Of a stretch of 64,000 nt of DNA, positions 1 through 10,089 are shown piece after piece. Source of the DNA: Hygrocybe punicea (Eukaryota; Basidiomycota; Agaricomycetes; Agaricales; Hygrophoraceae). The stretch is taken from positions 4,898,001-4,962,000 of the forward strand of contig OY744467.1 in assembly GCA_963556145.1 (NCBI GenBank). Reading direction: 5' to 3'. A program made the translations under genes and the position numbers. Under the pieces are notes generated by a model, which saw only the letters and a list, made by a program, of their open reading frames with translations, did no database searches and was not told the origin of the DNA. Positions within the stretch are counted from its first letter, which is position 1. Each line of letters begins with the position of its first letter.

Positions 1-25
1 TCCACCCACGAGGCCCTGACGATTT

Positions 26-271
26 TTAACATGTAAGGACGTCGTCTCTGTTGGTTCTGGCCAAAATTTCATGTTTCTTCAGTGAGAAATTGCTATCGCT
101 ACTGGAGGATATTCCATCAAGGACATTGACTGTGTTCTGCAAATATACACGTCTGCTTCCATCGCGATCGTTCATCGTGGATATGTCCACTTCGATCTCG
201 GGAATGTCTTGATTCAAAGGCGCTACTGTTACAACTTCTAACACTGATGCTATCTTCGCAAATCGCCGGTG
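26..271 (-). CDS. possible terminal exon, unknown protein (partial)
   Basis: On the minus strand an acceptor-like CTAG ends at 272, and an open frame of about 80 codons runs from 271 down to a TAA at 26. The reading is rich in Ser, Asp and Asn and ends in ordinary mixed-composition sequence; I recognise no family. No good donor or upstream exon could be placed, so the start is unknown. It could be the last exon of a gene continuing to the right on the minus strand, or chance. Confidence 0.25.
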   Translation of the reverse strand, partial: HRRFAKIASVLEVVTVAPLNQDIPEIEVDISTMNDRDGSRRVYLQNTVNVLDGISSSSDSNFSLKKHEILARTNRDDVLTC

Positions 272-2711
272 CTAGCGAATCGTGCTTTAATGTAAGACTA
301 TTCCAGCCTTGGATTATCCCTCTTTCCCCAATGCATGATGGCGGTGCAAGGTAGCCAAGGAAGGCCTTCATTTGAACCCCTCAACGGGCCCATTCCTCGT
401 GAAGTACGTATATTTCATTCACTCGGATCTACTTTTCTTCTTGGGCTGATTTGAAGAGGCAGGAAAGAGCATCCAGAACTTTTTATTGCAAACTACCAGC
501 GAATAAACCACTTCGTCAACTGTTTGCAAGTGATACTCCTTTATTTTTTGTTAAGATTGAGTGTCTTATTGCTCCCTGCGTCATCTTGTTAAAAGTTTCC
601 CATGTTTCAGTTAACCAATGGTTGTACAATGACGTTCCTACAGCTATAATTCATTTGACAGTCAAACCATGATGTTTTGTTACACTTTGAAAATTCTATG
701 CGGTTTTAGCCTTGCCGTTGGGGTCTCGTTTAGCCCACTCTGATGGCCTGGAGCTTCCGTCCTACGGCCGAAGCCAAGTCCTGCGCATCGTTCAGGATTA
801 ATATATCACCGTGTAAAAAGACGTACGATGACCAATAAGAACAAGTGCCGGCGTCTTTTGTCATTGATACAGGCTACTTTGGCACCTAGAGCTTCCTCGA
901 GATGTGCAAAGCTCGTTTCTTCGTGGATGGCGGTAACCTATGTTGGAATGGGAAATCAGTCCAACCACGAAGTTCCGAATAGCCCACTGTAGCTGAAACA
1001 GAGCTGTCGTCTTCATATCGGTAGTCAACGGTTGTCTTGGAATCAATCAGTCTTGAAAACCAGCGTAACAACTAAATTGAGGTCATAGCGTACCATAAAG
1101 TTGTTGCGTTGCTGAGATGGGCCGTCAAGATACAAAGGGAATCGCAGCAGGTAGGAAGAGCGATGGGAAGGTAGAGGTGGCTGATTTAAGGCACGAGTCA
1201 TCACAAGCGTAAAAGACGGCAGGTGGGGTTCACGCATTCTCGATCTCATGAGGGTGACGTTCTGTAGTCTGAAAGGAAAGGGCCGACAAAGAAAAGAGGG
1301 GAGGAAAAGGTTGCAGACAGATGATCCCCAGGGTGTCTCGGTATTTAAGCCGAGATGGCTGTGGGTAAAAAGGGGGGACAGAACAACAGAGATCCACATT
1401 GAGTTAGTATGTAAGGCGCGGAAACTGACGAAATGAGCGTAAACAAATCTCCAAATTGCTTCCGTTTGGTCAAGTTCTTGCTGGACCTCGTCCGACGCTT
1501 TCCTCGACAAAGGCCTCAAGAACATGGCGCTGAAGAGTTGAATCTACGGCGCAAATGAATGGCCACTGGAACCACTCAGAAGTCACGGAGATGGTGTAGG
1601 GACGGCCAAGGCTACTCGAAGCCGAGCACCCTGCGGTCTGTTCTCCAGAATAACTGAGCGGTTGCAATGGCTTAACTGGCAATACTGCGAACTCCGTCCA
1701 ACACAATCCCAACTATTTTCATCGCCCAAAAACAATGGCTATGCCTCCCATCCAAGTGTGACTCATCTGATGTCACCCTCGTGTCACACCATGTCACGCC
1801 AGTGTGTCACACTTGTGGTAAGGCAGCGTTTAGCCATCACAAAGGAAACCGTTCACTCATTGAATGCGTGCGAGACCCAGAAAATACCCAGAAACCCACA
1901 AGAGTGTGATCAATGTCAAGATGGTTCACGACTGACATCAACATCGATTCCCCCCTCCAACTCATTGTTGATGACCAGCATGTCATATATCCAAAGAATC
2001 ACGGCGAGCCAAGCATATCTCGCCTGATATCCACGCAAATTTTCATACCAACAAATGGAATGGAGAAGGACTCACCGAGCCTTGAGTCGATCTCGGTCCC
2101 TGACCGTGCTGGGTCATGAATCCGAATGGTTCCGGATCGTGAGTGAAGCCCACGAACCGTAGGGAACGGCGAAAAAATCCTAGGAAGACATCTGGGGATT
2201 ATCCATGTGCAAGAGGAACAGAACTGCTTGAGCGCTTGGCGTTCCGGATTTTGACATCGGTGCCATTCTCATGAGGGACGTCTGCGCTAAATACTCGGTT
2301 CTCGACAGCCAAAGGTTAGTGAAATTACAGACGCGCTGGCCGGGGGTGGCATCGCAGTCAAGCGTTTATCGTCGCCAAGAAATCCAGCAACCGCAGCGGA
2401 AGGTTGATCCTCCAAGGAGACATTCGACAGAAAATTCACCCAGCTATCCTCGAACCTGAGCAAGAGCAAAAGACCTTTTTGAGATTGTACTGCGAGTTTG
2501 GAGAATGACCGCAAGTGCCAGTGTGCGTGGCCGAAATAAACCCCGACTTCCGAATGACTTGGCCTCTTCCTCTTCGCTCCCCCCAAAAATCAACTCCTCC
2601 AGTTATCGGCCTACATTTATTTTTTTCGTCAACTGCGTTCTTGTCACCAGGAAAATTCGGCCGTTGTTGTTGATAAAAACCTGATATAACTACAAACCCT
2701 CCGCTTTGCCA
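272..2711. other. no gene recognised
   Basis: Several short open frames occur on both strands (for example 1043-1525 minus and 1662-2027 plus), but most lack ATG starts and recognisable motifs and cannot be joined into a convincing spliced model. A local cluster of TGTCAC-type motifs lies near 1756-1811. This may be divergent intergenic DNA or a poorly conserved gene I cannot resolve. Confidence 0.4.
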
Positions 2712-3567
2712 ATGAGGCCAAATACTCCACTGTTCCAGCTTTCAACTGTCAGGCAGTTTTCGGAATTAGGGGGACTTGCGTGTCGTTAACCTTGACACAG
2801 GATAGATACCCCGCGTTGAAATCTCAGTTCCCGAACGAGGGAAGGCGGAAACTTTGTTTGCGAATAGCGGAGGAATTCTGGAGAAGCTTGAATTCGAATC
2901 TGGAATTGCATTCGGTGACATCGGCAGGTATCTGGTACCTTTCATCATCTGAATAAATTTTCTGAATCGTCGCCCTCTCCAGTGTTCCGGCTTGAATCAG
3001 CTTGAGGATGGAGATCCATACGATAACATCACAGACGGGCCAGAATTGGGCATTTTGCTGCGCACAGACTATTCGAATGAAGATGCCTGGCAAGCATTTT
3101 GTGCGCGACTTCAAGAAAACGAGAGGGAGTTGGCTGAAAACTCCGTGTCCATCGAGGGAGATGTATTGTCGTACGATGTACCCACTGACAGCCTCTCTGA
3201 GCCTCTGACTGCTCGAACGACAGAGGATATGGAGGTCGACGAGGGCACCGAAAGTGACACAGACGGCGAATGGACCTCCATATTCAAAGTAATCAACCCG
3301 ACTTCGCATCAAGATAGGGAGGTTTTTTCTAATATGTCAAACATAGCTGCTCTTCGTTTGCTAAACGAAGTAGATATCCGGCGTGCCCCTGTACCACCCG
3401 CTGGCACAAGTCGTATCCATCCGCCAAATAGACTTGTCGATCATGGAGGGTGGCAGGAGATCTATGACGGAAAGTCTATCTGGATCTACGACGGTCAACC
3501 GAACTCTGGCGATCAGTCTGTCCGGGTCGTTAGCCAGCAGGGCGACATATATGGCACCGCAACGTGA
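2712..3567 (+). CDS. unknown conserved-looking 244-aa protein
   Basis: Three exons fit: 2712-2747, 2801-2914 and 2983-3567. They are separated by introns of 53 and 68 nt with GT..AG ends, and all junctions keep phase 0. The start is the ATG in AATGAGGCC. The product would be 244 aa: a basic N-terminal part, then a strongly acidic central stretch (around residues 130-145, rich in Glu, Asp and Thr), then a C-terminal segment with several Trp, Tyr and Gly residues that looks folded. There is no signal peptide or membrane segment. I do not recognise the family. It lies tail-to-tail with RACK1 across a 418-bp spacer. Confidence 0.6.
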
Positions 3568-3985
3568 GGCATAATTATCCATCCATTATATATTCAATGA
3601 CAATTCATGATCAGGGCGGACAGTTGGCGTGCGCGGGTCTCGCATATCTGTGATCTACAGATGAATATTTGTAACGGTATGAAGATAGATTTTGGAGGTC
3701 TCGACGGATGGGATTATGACGAGCGGCGACGAAATTTAGCTGAAGTCAATTTGCCCGTAGTGTAATTCCAATCTATATGACCCGATAAATGACTCATTTC
3801 ATGTTGGAGCAAGGTTATAATGTAGTGCAAATTGCTACCAGTAACACTCAGAGACGTCACTACTGAATGGGTATGGCAGAAAGTAGTAGATGAGCCGTAA
3901 AGTTTTGTGGTCAATTTTGTTATCAGTTCTCTTTTGCAGCTACCCAAAAGCGAATACGCAATGCCGCGCCGACCACCACTCTGTT
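3568..3985. other. convergent intergenic spacer
   Basis: This lies between the stop of the 244-aa protein (plus) and the stop of RACK1 (minus). It must hold both 3' untranslated regions. AT-rich stretches are present; no gene is seen. Confidence 0.6.
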
Positions 3986-5269
3986 TTAAGTGGTCACTGT
4001 CCAGACTCGTAGAGCGTTATCAGTAAAACCAGCAAAAAGAGTTTGACCATCCGCCGACCATGCTATTGATACGCATTCTGGTTGCCGTGCCTCGTCGGCG
4101 ATTTCGTAAGCTGGCTTGAGCTCATCTACAATGGACCTGAATAAGGGAGACCATTGAACAGTGTTGCTAGGGAAGTACGGAAAGACACTGACTTGCTTTC
4201 TAAATCGAAGATCTTGACACAGCTGGCAGTCGCTGCACATAGCCAGTACCGGTTCGGCGAGAATACCAGTGCGTTGACTATGTCCCCAGCCTCGAGGGAG
4301 TATAAATGCTTGCCCTCATTGAGATCCCATAACATAGTAATTCCATCCTTCCCTCCCGAGGCAGCTAAGGAACCGTCCGGTGAAACAGATACAGCATTGA
4401 TATACCCAGTATGACCGTAATGGTTGGTCTTCAACTTGAATTTCGACAATTCCCAAACCTGACAAGGTGGTTTAGTATCAATTCAAAAACTCCGTTTGGA
4501 AAGAGGAATATCAGAGATCTTGGTGGAAAATGTGGTCTCATTGGGCTTGCCCTCTGAAGTAGCAAATATATTTTCTTGTAACATCATATATCCACAGAAG
4601 GATGCTATAGCCAGCATACAGGAAGAATGAACTCACTTTGACGACCTTGTCCCAACCACATGACACAATTACAGGATTCAAAACGTTGGGGCTGAATCGT
4701 ACACATGACACCCTGAAGAACCAGATAAATCGTAGTAACTTGAATACACACTGATTTCACGCACCACTCGGTGTGTCCGTCATCTTTAATATCATATTTG
4801 CACTCTCCAAGAGTATTCCAGAGCTTAATTGATCTGTCGCGCGAGCCGGAGACAATTTGTCTATTGTCTGCACTGAAACTGACTGAGAGAACATCTGAGG
4901 TGTGGCCGACGAATCGGCGCGTAGTAGCTCCTGTGTTGAGGTCCCACAAACGCAATGTGTGGTCCCAGGAAGAAGAAAGAGCAAACTGCCCATCCGACGA
5001 AATCACAACATCCGAAACAAAATGATTGTGGCCATGTAGGATTCGTTTTGGGTATCCGTATGTGTCCTCGTCACGGGTCAACTGCCAGACAATGATTGTC
5101 TTGTCTATATTCAATTCGCTGGGATTTAATGGGAATGTTGGAAACAAAAGAATCAAGTACCTCGGGAAGCGGTCAAAATCATGTCCGGATTTTCTGAGGA
5201 GGTTGCAATGGCAGTGACCCAGCCTTTGTGGCCCTCCATAGAACCCAGGAAACGTAGGGATTCCGCCAT
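3986..5269 (-). CDS. RACK1: RACK1/Asc1/CpcB, ribosome-bound WD40 scaffold
   Basis: Five exons: 5161-5269, 4765-5104, 4637-4712, 4193-4458 and 3986-4136. Together they encode 313 aa, the normal RACK1 length. The product is a seven-bladed WD40 propeller with successive GH..WD-type repeats, including [27 protein letters not shown] and LRVWTVTT. The N-terminus is of the family type ([18 protein letters not shown]). RACK1 sits on the 40S subunit near the mRNA exit channel and links translation to signalling and ribosome quality control. Intron 3 (4459-4636) is unusually long (178 nt) and carries a snoRNA; the other introns are about 52-56 nt. The gene is divergent from the nucleoside hydrolase, with 165 bp between starts. 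Confidence 0.95.
4506..4592 (-). ncRNA. snR24: intronic C/D box snoRNA, U24 (snR24) type
   Basis: Inside RACK1 intron 3, on the same strand. Box C is ATGATGT (4587-4581) and box D is CTGA (4514-4511). The guide just before box D reads CCACCAAGATCT, and the internal guide reads TTTGCTACTTCAGA. Both match what I know of U24/snR24, which directs 2'-O-methylation of large-subunit rRNA. In budding yeast snR24 lies in the intron of ASC1, the same host gene. The roughly 87-nt spacing fits the family. I could not check pairing with this species' 25S rRNA. Confidence 0.88.
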
Positions 5270-5434
5270 TTTGGACGATAAGTATAAGAATGTTACAACT
5301 TTGGTCAATTACTTCGTGGTACAAAACGGCGATGTTGTGACAGCCACTGTGACCAACTATACAGGCATGCCGGACCTTGCCGGTGCATTACGTTACCACA
5401 CGTGACCACGTACGGTATAATTTCACCCTTTGGC
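5270..5434. promoter_or_regulatory. bidirectional promoter region, RACK1 / nucleoside hydrolase
   Basis: Only 165 bp separate the two divergent start codons, so both promoters and 5' leaders must lie here. No clear TATA box is seen. Confidence 0.5.
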
Positions 5435-7112
5435 ATGTCTTACGAAGCTGTACCTCGAAGCAGGATCCCCGTTATTAGTAGGAGAGGTGTCTAATTCCTT
5501 GACATTTGGAATGTTGATCTTGTCTTACCATAGTTGACACCGATCCCGGTGTGGATGATGCTCTCGCTATGTTTGTCCCCTGCATAACGTGGAATTATCT
5601 GCCTTTATTAACGGTTCATTCAGCTTGCTAGCAATTACTTCTCCAGAGATTGAAATTTTGGCCTATATTGTGTCGTTTGGTGCGGACATGTGTATCCCAA
5701 AGAAGTTCCACTCAAGCAATTGAATGATACTCTTCCAGGCAACACAGATGTTCGATCCTCCTAGTGAGCCCATCCCGCCCCCTCTACCACCATGAAGCTT
5801 AAGTATTGTTATAATTATAAAGTTTGAATATTCTCAAGATTTATCAAGCAGTTTCTCGGCATCTCGAATGCCACCCAGAAGACCAGGAGCGATTTCCCAA
5901 TTATTCTCCTTGTGTGAAGCCATTCCTCGCTCAGGGGGCGTACAATCCTCTAGAAGGCGAAGTCCACAGCGCTCAATATTTTCACGGCAGGTTTGTTTTC
6001 ATTCATATCTTGCCTCGTTTTTGCTTTTATGGCTTCTTTAGAGATGGGCTTGCGGGGATCACAGAGCGTCACCCAGAGCTCAATATCGAGGATGAGAGTT
6101 CCCTGTCTCAATCTTGGTTTGAGCCGACTCATCAATCGGGGGCCGAGCTTGCTCTTCGGCTCATAAGATCTCACCCTCAAAGAAGTATCACGTATCTTGC
6201 GCTTGGACCCCTTACCAACCTAGCCACAGCATTGAGGCTAGACCGTGCTTCGGTGATAAACCGAATCGGCCGCGTGGTCTGCATGGGTGGCGCCTTGGAT
6301 GTTCCTGGCAATACAAGTTCAGTCGCAGAGTGTATGCGCTTTCTTCTACCGCATAAATCACAAGCGAGTTCAAATTTACAACAGTCAATTTTTTTGCGGA
6401 TCCATACGCTGTTAAAGAGCTCCTGACGCCTCAGGCTGGTTTGCCCCTGGAACGATTTTTACTCCTTCCCTTGGACGTGACAACACCTCATCAACTTCCA
6501 TTTCCATATTATAGAGCGCATGTCGATCCCACGTTTGTATCGTCAGCTATTCCATCGAAGAACCATGAAAAGTCGCCTATCACACACTTTACCAGCTCAT
6601 TCCTAGAAAGAACGCGAGAAATCATGTTGGATTTCGGGTGCGATGCCATGGAACTTCATGACATTGTTGCTGTCTGGTGTGCTATCGAGAATCCACCTGT
6701 CTTTCAAGAAATTCAGGACGGCATTCCCACACTTAGAACCGGGTGGACGGCGGTAAAGAGGAGGTTTGAAATAGAACGGTCGGTTTAAATTTGGCATCGT
6801 TTGCTCGATCTGATTACGCGTCGCAGAACTGGTGAGTTGACAAGAGGTATGCTCGTGGTCGATAGGCGTATCGACAACGGTGCTTATGCACCTGGAGCAA
6901 ACCGTGCGGAGATGCAAGCTCAACTTGAGAGATTGTACTCCCAACACGGAAACCTCGAGTCAACTGCACTACCAGCGCAGGTTGAAACTGAATGTCCGGT
7001 TAAAAACCAAACCTCGGTGCCAAGTGTGGCATGCATCACGAAAACACCTGGTCACGAAGCCCTTCTGCGTATTTTGTTGCGGCGAGTTTGGGGAGTTGCT
7101 GCAAATGGATAA
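5435..7112 (+). CDS. inosine-uridine-type nucleoside hydrolase
   Basis: Eight exons: 5435-5477, 5534-5570, 5624-5679, 5739-5763, 5823-5990, 6042-6331, 6385-6778 and 6827-7112. They encode 432 aa. The N-terminal DTDPGVDDA motif (residues 16-24) binds the catalytic calcium and ribose in this family. Further family blocks are SFGNTD, ALGPLTNLA, GGALDVPGN and the FNFFADPYA segment rebuilt across intron 6. A late ELHD(I)VAVW motif supplies the usual His-Asp pair. The enzyme hydrolyses the N-glycosidic bond of nucleosides in salvage. Exon 4 is only 25 nt. The last ~50 residues after the fold look unstructured. No secretion signal is seen, so it is probably cytosolic. Confidence 0.92.
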
Positions 7113-7381
7113 TATATGTACGCCCACCCAATACGTTCGGAACTACTTTTCACAACTTATTCATAAGTTGTATACCTGTCGAGTAACCTAGTTACCCAAT
7201 CCACAACATTCCTCTCTACGCACCAACTCCCCGAATCAAAGTCGAATTTCGGAGTATTTTGGGTTGTCTGGCCTGCCAGAATTGATATTGATCGTTACCT
7301 CACTTTCGTGGGATCTTTATTACCTTTACAAGCAATGTCACAAAAATTAAATAATACCTCCACTGGCATGAATCCAACCGA

Positions 7382-8135
7382 ATGACCAGAGGTCGCAAAA
7401 AGGATTTGTCAATTCCTGCCTCTCGTGCATTGACCCAACAGCGTGACTACCGCGCACGCAAAGCCCAGTATGTTGCAGAGTTGGAGGAGCGATGCCGCAG
7501 GGCCGAACTGGAGAACGTGGAGCTCCGGAGGGAACTTGACCTCGCGAGATCCAAAGTACTACCGGCTACCGCTGGGACGTCATGTAGCACAGAAATGGTG
7601 AGTTTTGTTTTTAACTTCTGTCCTCTTCTGTCCTTGACCCTCACTCCTTTGTGGACGTTAGACGGAAGCATCTTCAGAGCTGCTGCAACACTTGAGAGCA
7701 GCTGCGGCATCCGTTGTGCGGTTTCAAAAACTCGCCACTGGCGGCGAGGTCAGTCGACCACAATTCCCTATCCCTATCACCCCGGCCATAAATGGTAACC
7801 TACGACCAGCACGGTTTTCGTCTCCTTCGAACGCCTTCCCCCCAATGCCACTTCCGCAGGCTCGATTCCCCTCCCTTCCTCACGCTGAGGCATTCCAAAG
7901 AGATTTGGCTCAGTGCGAAATTGGGCAAAGCATCATCCAGACACCTAGATCTGGGCCACATCGTGAGCGAAGTCGGAGTACCAGTTACGACCGAAGCCCA
8001 AGCGTAGAATCAGATTGTTGTGGAGGTTTCTTTGACTGTCGCGATGTTGAGGAGGAATCTGAAGGGGCTGACGACCGTGATGACGAAGACAGATCAATGG
8101 AATGTATGAGGACCTCAGAAGTACGATCAACTTAG
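7382..8135 (+). CDS. atypical bZIP transcription factor
   Basis: Two exons, 7382-7597 and 7662-8135, joined in phase 0; 229 aa. Near residues 15-55 a basic region (RDYRARKAQYVAELE) runs into a heptad-repeat coil, the bZIP layout R-x9-L-x13-L. The residue eight before the conserved Arg, normally the invariant DNA-contacting Asn, is Ala here. The central part is Pro-rich (residues ~100-150). The C-terminus has a Ser/Arg-rich stretch and a Glu/Asp-rich tail that could serve as an activation region. It would be nuclear. It lies downstream of and codirectional with the nucleoside hydrolase. Confidence 0.75.
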
Positions 8136-8788
8136 GCAACCCTAGAGGATGAACTGGTTGTAATTTTTTGCGTGGCTTGTAAGTCACCATATATCTGGAG
8201 TCACAAGTCAATTGTCTAACTAGACACCGTGGTATAGCATATAGCATTTGTTTGATACGGACGACTCTTCCCAATGTAACAATGATTCGGTCTTTGCTAC
8301 AATATCCTTTAGTGTTTGGCCCAGCAACGAAGGCTTCTCCGCCCCCTTTGGTCTCGGTCCGAGTCTGTGAACAACTGCGGACCCGCTTATCAAGGTCCTG
8401 ACTTTATTCTATCCTCAACTTTATTGCCGATACGAAGCCTACTAATACCACCAAAACAAAAGAGACGAAGAAGTCAAGCTAGCTTTATATCCAACGAGGC
8501 GCGTAATTTAAACTGGGGTTGCACCAGTCGGACGCCAGAGACAAGGCATGACGACAGGAGAGGAAATTTACCATCATTATTGTCCTTGCGTTAAACACAC
8601 TTTCCTTCTGTTGTAGAGAATAGAATGTATGAGGCAAGTGACAAAGTTGCGATAGTTACAAAATGGGTACTGTGCGGAGTTTATGTGCTTCTTGAAGGTT
8701 GTGAGGCGATTAAGCGGCGGCGCAAAAGACAGAATTAGAACAAAAACAATGAGGTTAACAGTAGTCTTACAATGAGAATTACACGAGT
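8136..8788. other. convergent intergenic spacer
   Basis: This lies between the stops of the bZIP gene (plus) and BUB2 (minus). No frame with family motifs or plausible splicing is seen; presumably 3' untranslated regions. Confidence 0.5.
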
Positions 8789-10037
8789 TCATGATTTTTG
8801 GATTTCATATGGATGCTTCACAAGTTCATCATACAATTCTGCGGGGAGATCGCGGACCAAAGTCACGGCAATGCCGATCACGGGAAGAGCCTCGAGAGGA
8901 GGGAATGTTCGGAGTAGCCGCATCGGGCTATTCAGAGTTACTTCAATATCTGGAGAACAGGAAACACGAAGAAGCGGACCTAGGCGACTTCATAACCTCC
9001 TCCCGCATGAGGAGAAGTTGTGCGATGACGCATAGGACATTCAAGTGAACACCAAAGGCAAGCAAAAAATCCCAGAGTTGAAGGACCTGATCAAGCGGTG
9101 GCGTACAAGCACAGAGTGTGAGAATGGCTATTCATGGGTTTGGCGGTTAGAAGACCGACGATGAGGTGAAAAAAAAAATTCAGCGCACATGGGAATGCAT
9201 AGAGCTCCGCAGACAGATTCTTCGAGCGGAGATGTGCGAACAAGTCGGGGTCGACAAATTTCAGACACCTATCAAGAAGCTGGCGAGGCTTTCCAGAACT
9301 CAGGACGGCAACGGAGAGAGCAGACGGACCTTGAGGCCTCGATGAACACCCTCCAGTGTAGGTTGTACATACAGCGGACAAGACTCTTCGATGAATTTGG
9401 AGAAGCAGAAGAAGGCTTCAAGTTCGGAAGGCATAGTGTACAGAAAAGGGGCTGCAAGGACGTTCATCCCTTGAACATACGTGAATCCAAGTTGATGGGT
9501 TTCCTGTCGATCTAAATCATGGCGGCCTCAATGCAATGGCATAGCAGGCGACGTCGGGTTGTTACCATGATTTCTCCAGACAAATGCATCTAACAAGCGG
9601 ACCAGCATGTCTTCCCGGACTCGCTCTTTGAATCCACGATCTGTAGCCAGTGTGCTTGCTCGGTCATTAGATGGTGAGCCATTGTGGTGAAAGAGAAATG
9701 CCAAACCGGAAGGTGTCGTTTCGGATTTTTTCTCGGACCTCGCAAGGTCCTTTTGCAACATATTGCAAGAAAGACGCAGTGGGTAGGTCGAAGACACGAA
9801 GCAAAATTTTCCATATTCGTGGTCGCAACGTAGAATCCTGGATATCAAAGGTTTCGTTGGCAATAGGCAGTACTGCCGTGTCGGAAGACTGACCACAGAT
9901 GACGGGATCCCTTCGACAAGTATCATTCGTCTCAACTTCTTGGCCCCATCGTCGATTTCAGCGGATCCCCGTGATTTGGATGACGGTTTTGCCTGATTCA
10001 ATATTTTATTGAAGGAATGGGCTGTTGCTGTAGACAT
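8789..10037 (-). CDS. BUB2: Bub2/Cdc16, GAP of the spindle-position checkpoint
   Basis: Seven exons: 9894-10037, 9707-9837, 9566-9654, 9330-9511, 9189-9279, 8980-9127 and 8789-8927. They encode 307 aa, the size of yeast Bub2. The TBC (Rab-GAP-type) domain is complete: STLRPRIWK, then IRNDTFRT containing the arginine finger (IxxDxxR), then TYVQGMN with the glutamine finger, then the Bub2-type blocks LLDRCLKFVDPDL and LLRTFPPL. With Bfa1/Byr4 this protein would stimulate GTP hydrolysis on Tem1/Spg1 at the spindle pole and hold back mitotic exit and septation. Intron 2 needs an AAG acceptor (9655-9657) behind a good CTAAT branch site. Confidence 0.9.
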
Positions 10038-10089
10038 TTTGTTGAATGATATTTGCCAACTTGTTATGTTCAACTTGAGTTGCTAACCG
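10038..10089. promoter_or_regulatory. very short bidirectional promoter, BUB2 / AP-4 epsilon-like
   Basis: Only 52 bp separate the ATG codons of two divergent genes, so transcription starts must overlap neighbouring coding sequence or share a tiny core promoter. No TATA box is seen. Confidence 0.55.

Noticed and set aside
9894..9900. Apparent frameshift in BUB2 between EGIPSS and the following conserved block
   Set aside because: A 56-nt GT..AG intron (9838-9893) explains the frame change exactly.
9528..10073. 181-aa continuous frame at the BUB2 start read as one exon
   Set aside because: It reads through two introns; the spliced model restores the TBC fingers and the right length.
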